DNA of 5,806 nucleotides, taken from assembly GCA_947505565.1 (NCBI GenBank), contig CANNLB010000215.1:1-5806 (forward strand). Reading direction: 5' to 3'. Each line of letters begins with the position of its first letter. The stretch's first letter is position 1. The translations under genes and the position numbers were made by a program. The stretch comes from Acidobacteriota bacterium (GTDB lineage Bacteria; Acidobacteriota; Terriglobia; Bryobacterales; Bryobacteraceae). Below the pieces are notes generated by a model. It saw only the letters and a program-made list of their open reading frames with translations, was not told where the DNA came from and did no database searches. Below are positions 5,362-5,806 of the stretch, in pieces.

Positions 5362-5806
5362 TTAGCGCTTGGGCTCCTGGGCCCTGTACAACAACACAAA
5401 CCCAATGCCCATGATCGCGAACATCAAACCCACAATCCAGTACAAACGGTCGTGAATCCGAGGGTTTACCTGGCTGATGCTCGGTCCTCGGCTCTCTTCC
5501 TCACCACCCCCACCACCCCCACTGCTGAGTTCGCCCTGCCCGCTCAACTTCAGATCAACATCCTGCGTCGACAGCTCGAAAATGCTCGCCTGCGTCCGTG
5601 GCTCTTTCCCTTTGTCGACGAGGCCGGCGCCGGTGACGGTAACGCCATTCGGTGCGGCGATCATGCTCTGCTCGGCCTTGACTAAAAATTTGGTCTTGAA
5701 GCTCGTAGCATCGGCGAGGGTGTAAGAAAGGTCGATCCGCGTTTCGCCCGGTTTGATCGGAAAGTCGAGCTTGTACACATTCGCCGTCCCGGTTTTCTCC
5801 GCCGCT
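5362..5806 (-). CDS. Membrane-anchored periplasmic protein of unknown function heading the ccm cluster, N-terminus outside the window
   Basis: The frame is open through the right edge, so only the last 147 residues are visible and the start is unknown. A GTG at 5778-5776 could be read as a start, but the codons before it continue sensibly (AAEKTGTAN). The visible part begins with a beta-rich stretch (VYKLDFPIKPGETRIDLSY) resembling a carboxypeptidase-regulatory-like or other Ig-like beta-sandwich domain. It then has a six-glycine linker with an acidic run (GGGGGGEEESRG), one transmembrane helix (LYWIVGLMFAIMGIGFVLLY, about 121-140) and a short basic tail (RAQEPKR). This implies a periplasmic domain with the C-terminus in the cytoplasm. 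It directly abuts ccmA, so it should be made with the heme complex. I do not recognise a named family. A role as an accessory Ccm factor is possible but unproven. Confidence 0.75.
   Translation of the reverse strand, partial: AAEKTGTANVYKLDFPIKPGETRIDLSYTLADATSFKTKFLVKAEQSMIAAPNGVTVTGAGLVDKGKEPRTQASIFELSTQDVDLKLSGQGELSSGGGGGGEEESRGPSISQVNPRIHDRLYWIVGLMFAIMGIGFVLLYRAQEPKR
5504..5521. repeat. Two tandem copies of a 9-bp unit encoding a polyglycine linker
   Basis: On the plus strand CCACCCCCA occurs twice in direct succession (5504-5512 and 5513-5521). On the coding minus strand it specifies most of the six-glycine run between the periplasmic domain and the membrane helix of the protein before ccmA. 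The unit is a multiple of three, so gain or loss by slippage would change linker length without breaking the frame. Confidence 0.7.

Noticed and set aside
5776..5778. GTG as the start codon of the gene before ccmA
   Set aside because: The frame continues upstream to the window edge with plausible coding sequence and the domain would be cut mid-strand; treated as 5'-partial instead.

Overview
The window looks like chromosomal DNA of a GC-rich Gram-negative bacterium, most likely an Acidobacteriota member of the Solibacter/Bryobacter type. That placement is an inference from protein style: a secreted cyanophycinase-like peptidase, a Tat-tagged mannonate dehydratase homologue, and a System I cytochrome c maturation cluster headed by a membrane-anchored protein of unknown function. 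No tRNA, rRNA, CRISPR array, insertion sequence or phage gene is visible. The window is almost fully coding; the largest gap between genes is 18 bp.

Layout. (1) Positions 1-749, minus strand: the N-terminal 249 residues of a peptidase S51/cyanophycinase-like protein with a signal peptide, running off the left edge. (2) Positions 768-1820, plus strand: a compact PLP-dependent class I/II aminotransferase. It diverges from the peptidase across only 18 bp, which contains an extended -10-like element placed as if the peptidase mRNA were leaderless. (3) Positions 1810-5806, minus strand: one tightly packed transcription unit. In its 5'->3' order it holds an unknown membrane-anchored protein (5'-partial at the right edge), ccmA, ccmB, ccmC, a 49-residue ccmD-like gene, and a Tat-signal enolase-superfamily protein of the D-mannonate dehydratase/RspA group. 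Junctions are 0, 0, 6 and 10 bp, then an ATGA overlap. The last gene converges on the aminotransferase with an 11-bp overlap of their 3' ends. A strong 15-bp hairpin lies inside the aminotransferase's terminal codons, in the right place to be the 3' end of the minus-strand operon.

How the genes work together. CcmA (ATPase) and CcmB (membrane subunit), with CcmC (WWD-domain heme handler) and CcmD (small membrane adaptor), form the complex that loads heme onto CcmE for covalent attachment to c-type cytochromes. CcmE, CcmF and CcmH are not in the window; if clustered they would lie upstream, beyond position 5806. The unknown protein before ccmA is probably expressed with the complex. The dehydratase homologue is chemically unrelated to heme but is translationally coupled to ccmD. 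It keeps the catalytic and metal residues of the family, but has proline where efficient mannonate dehydratases have alanine.

The most interesting items are the coupling of a probably exported sugar-acid dehydratase homologue to a cytochrome c maturation operon, the hairpin at the convergent junction, the possible leaderless divergent start, and the unknown protein heading the ccm cluster.
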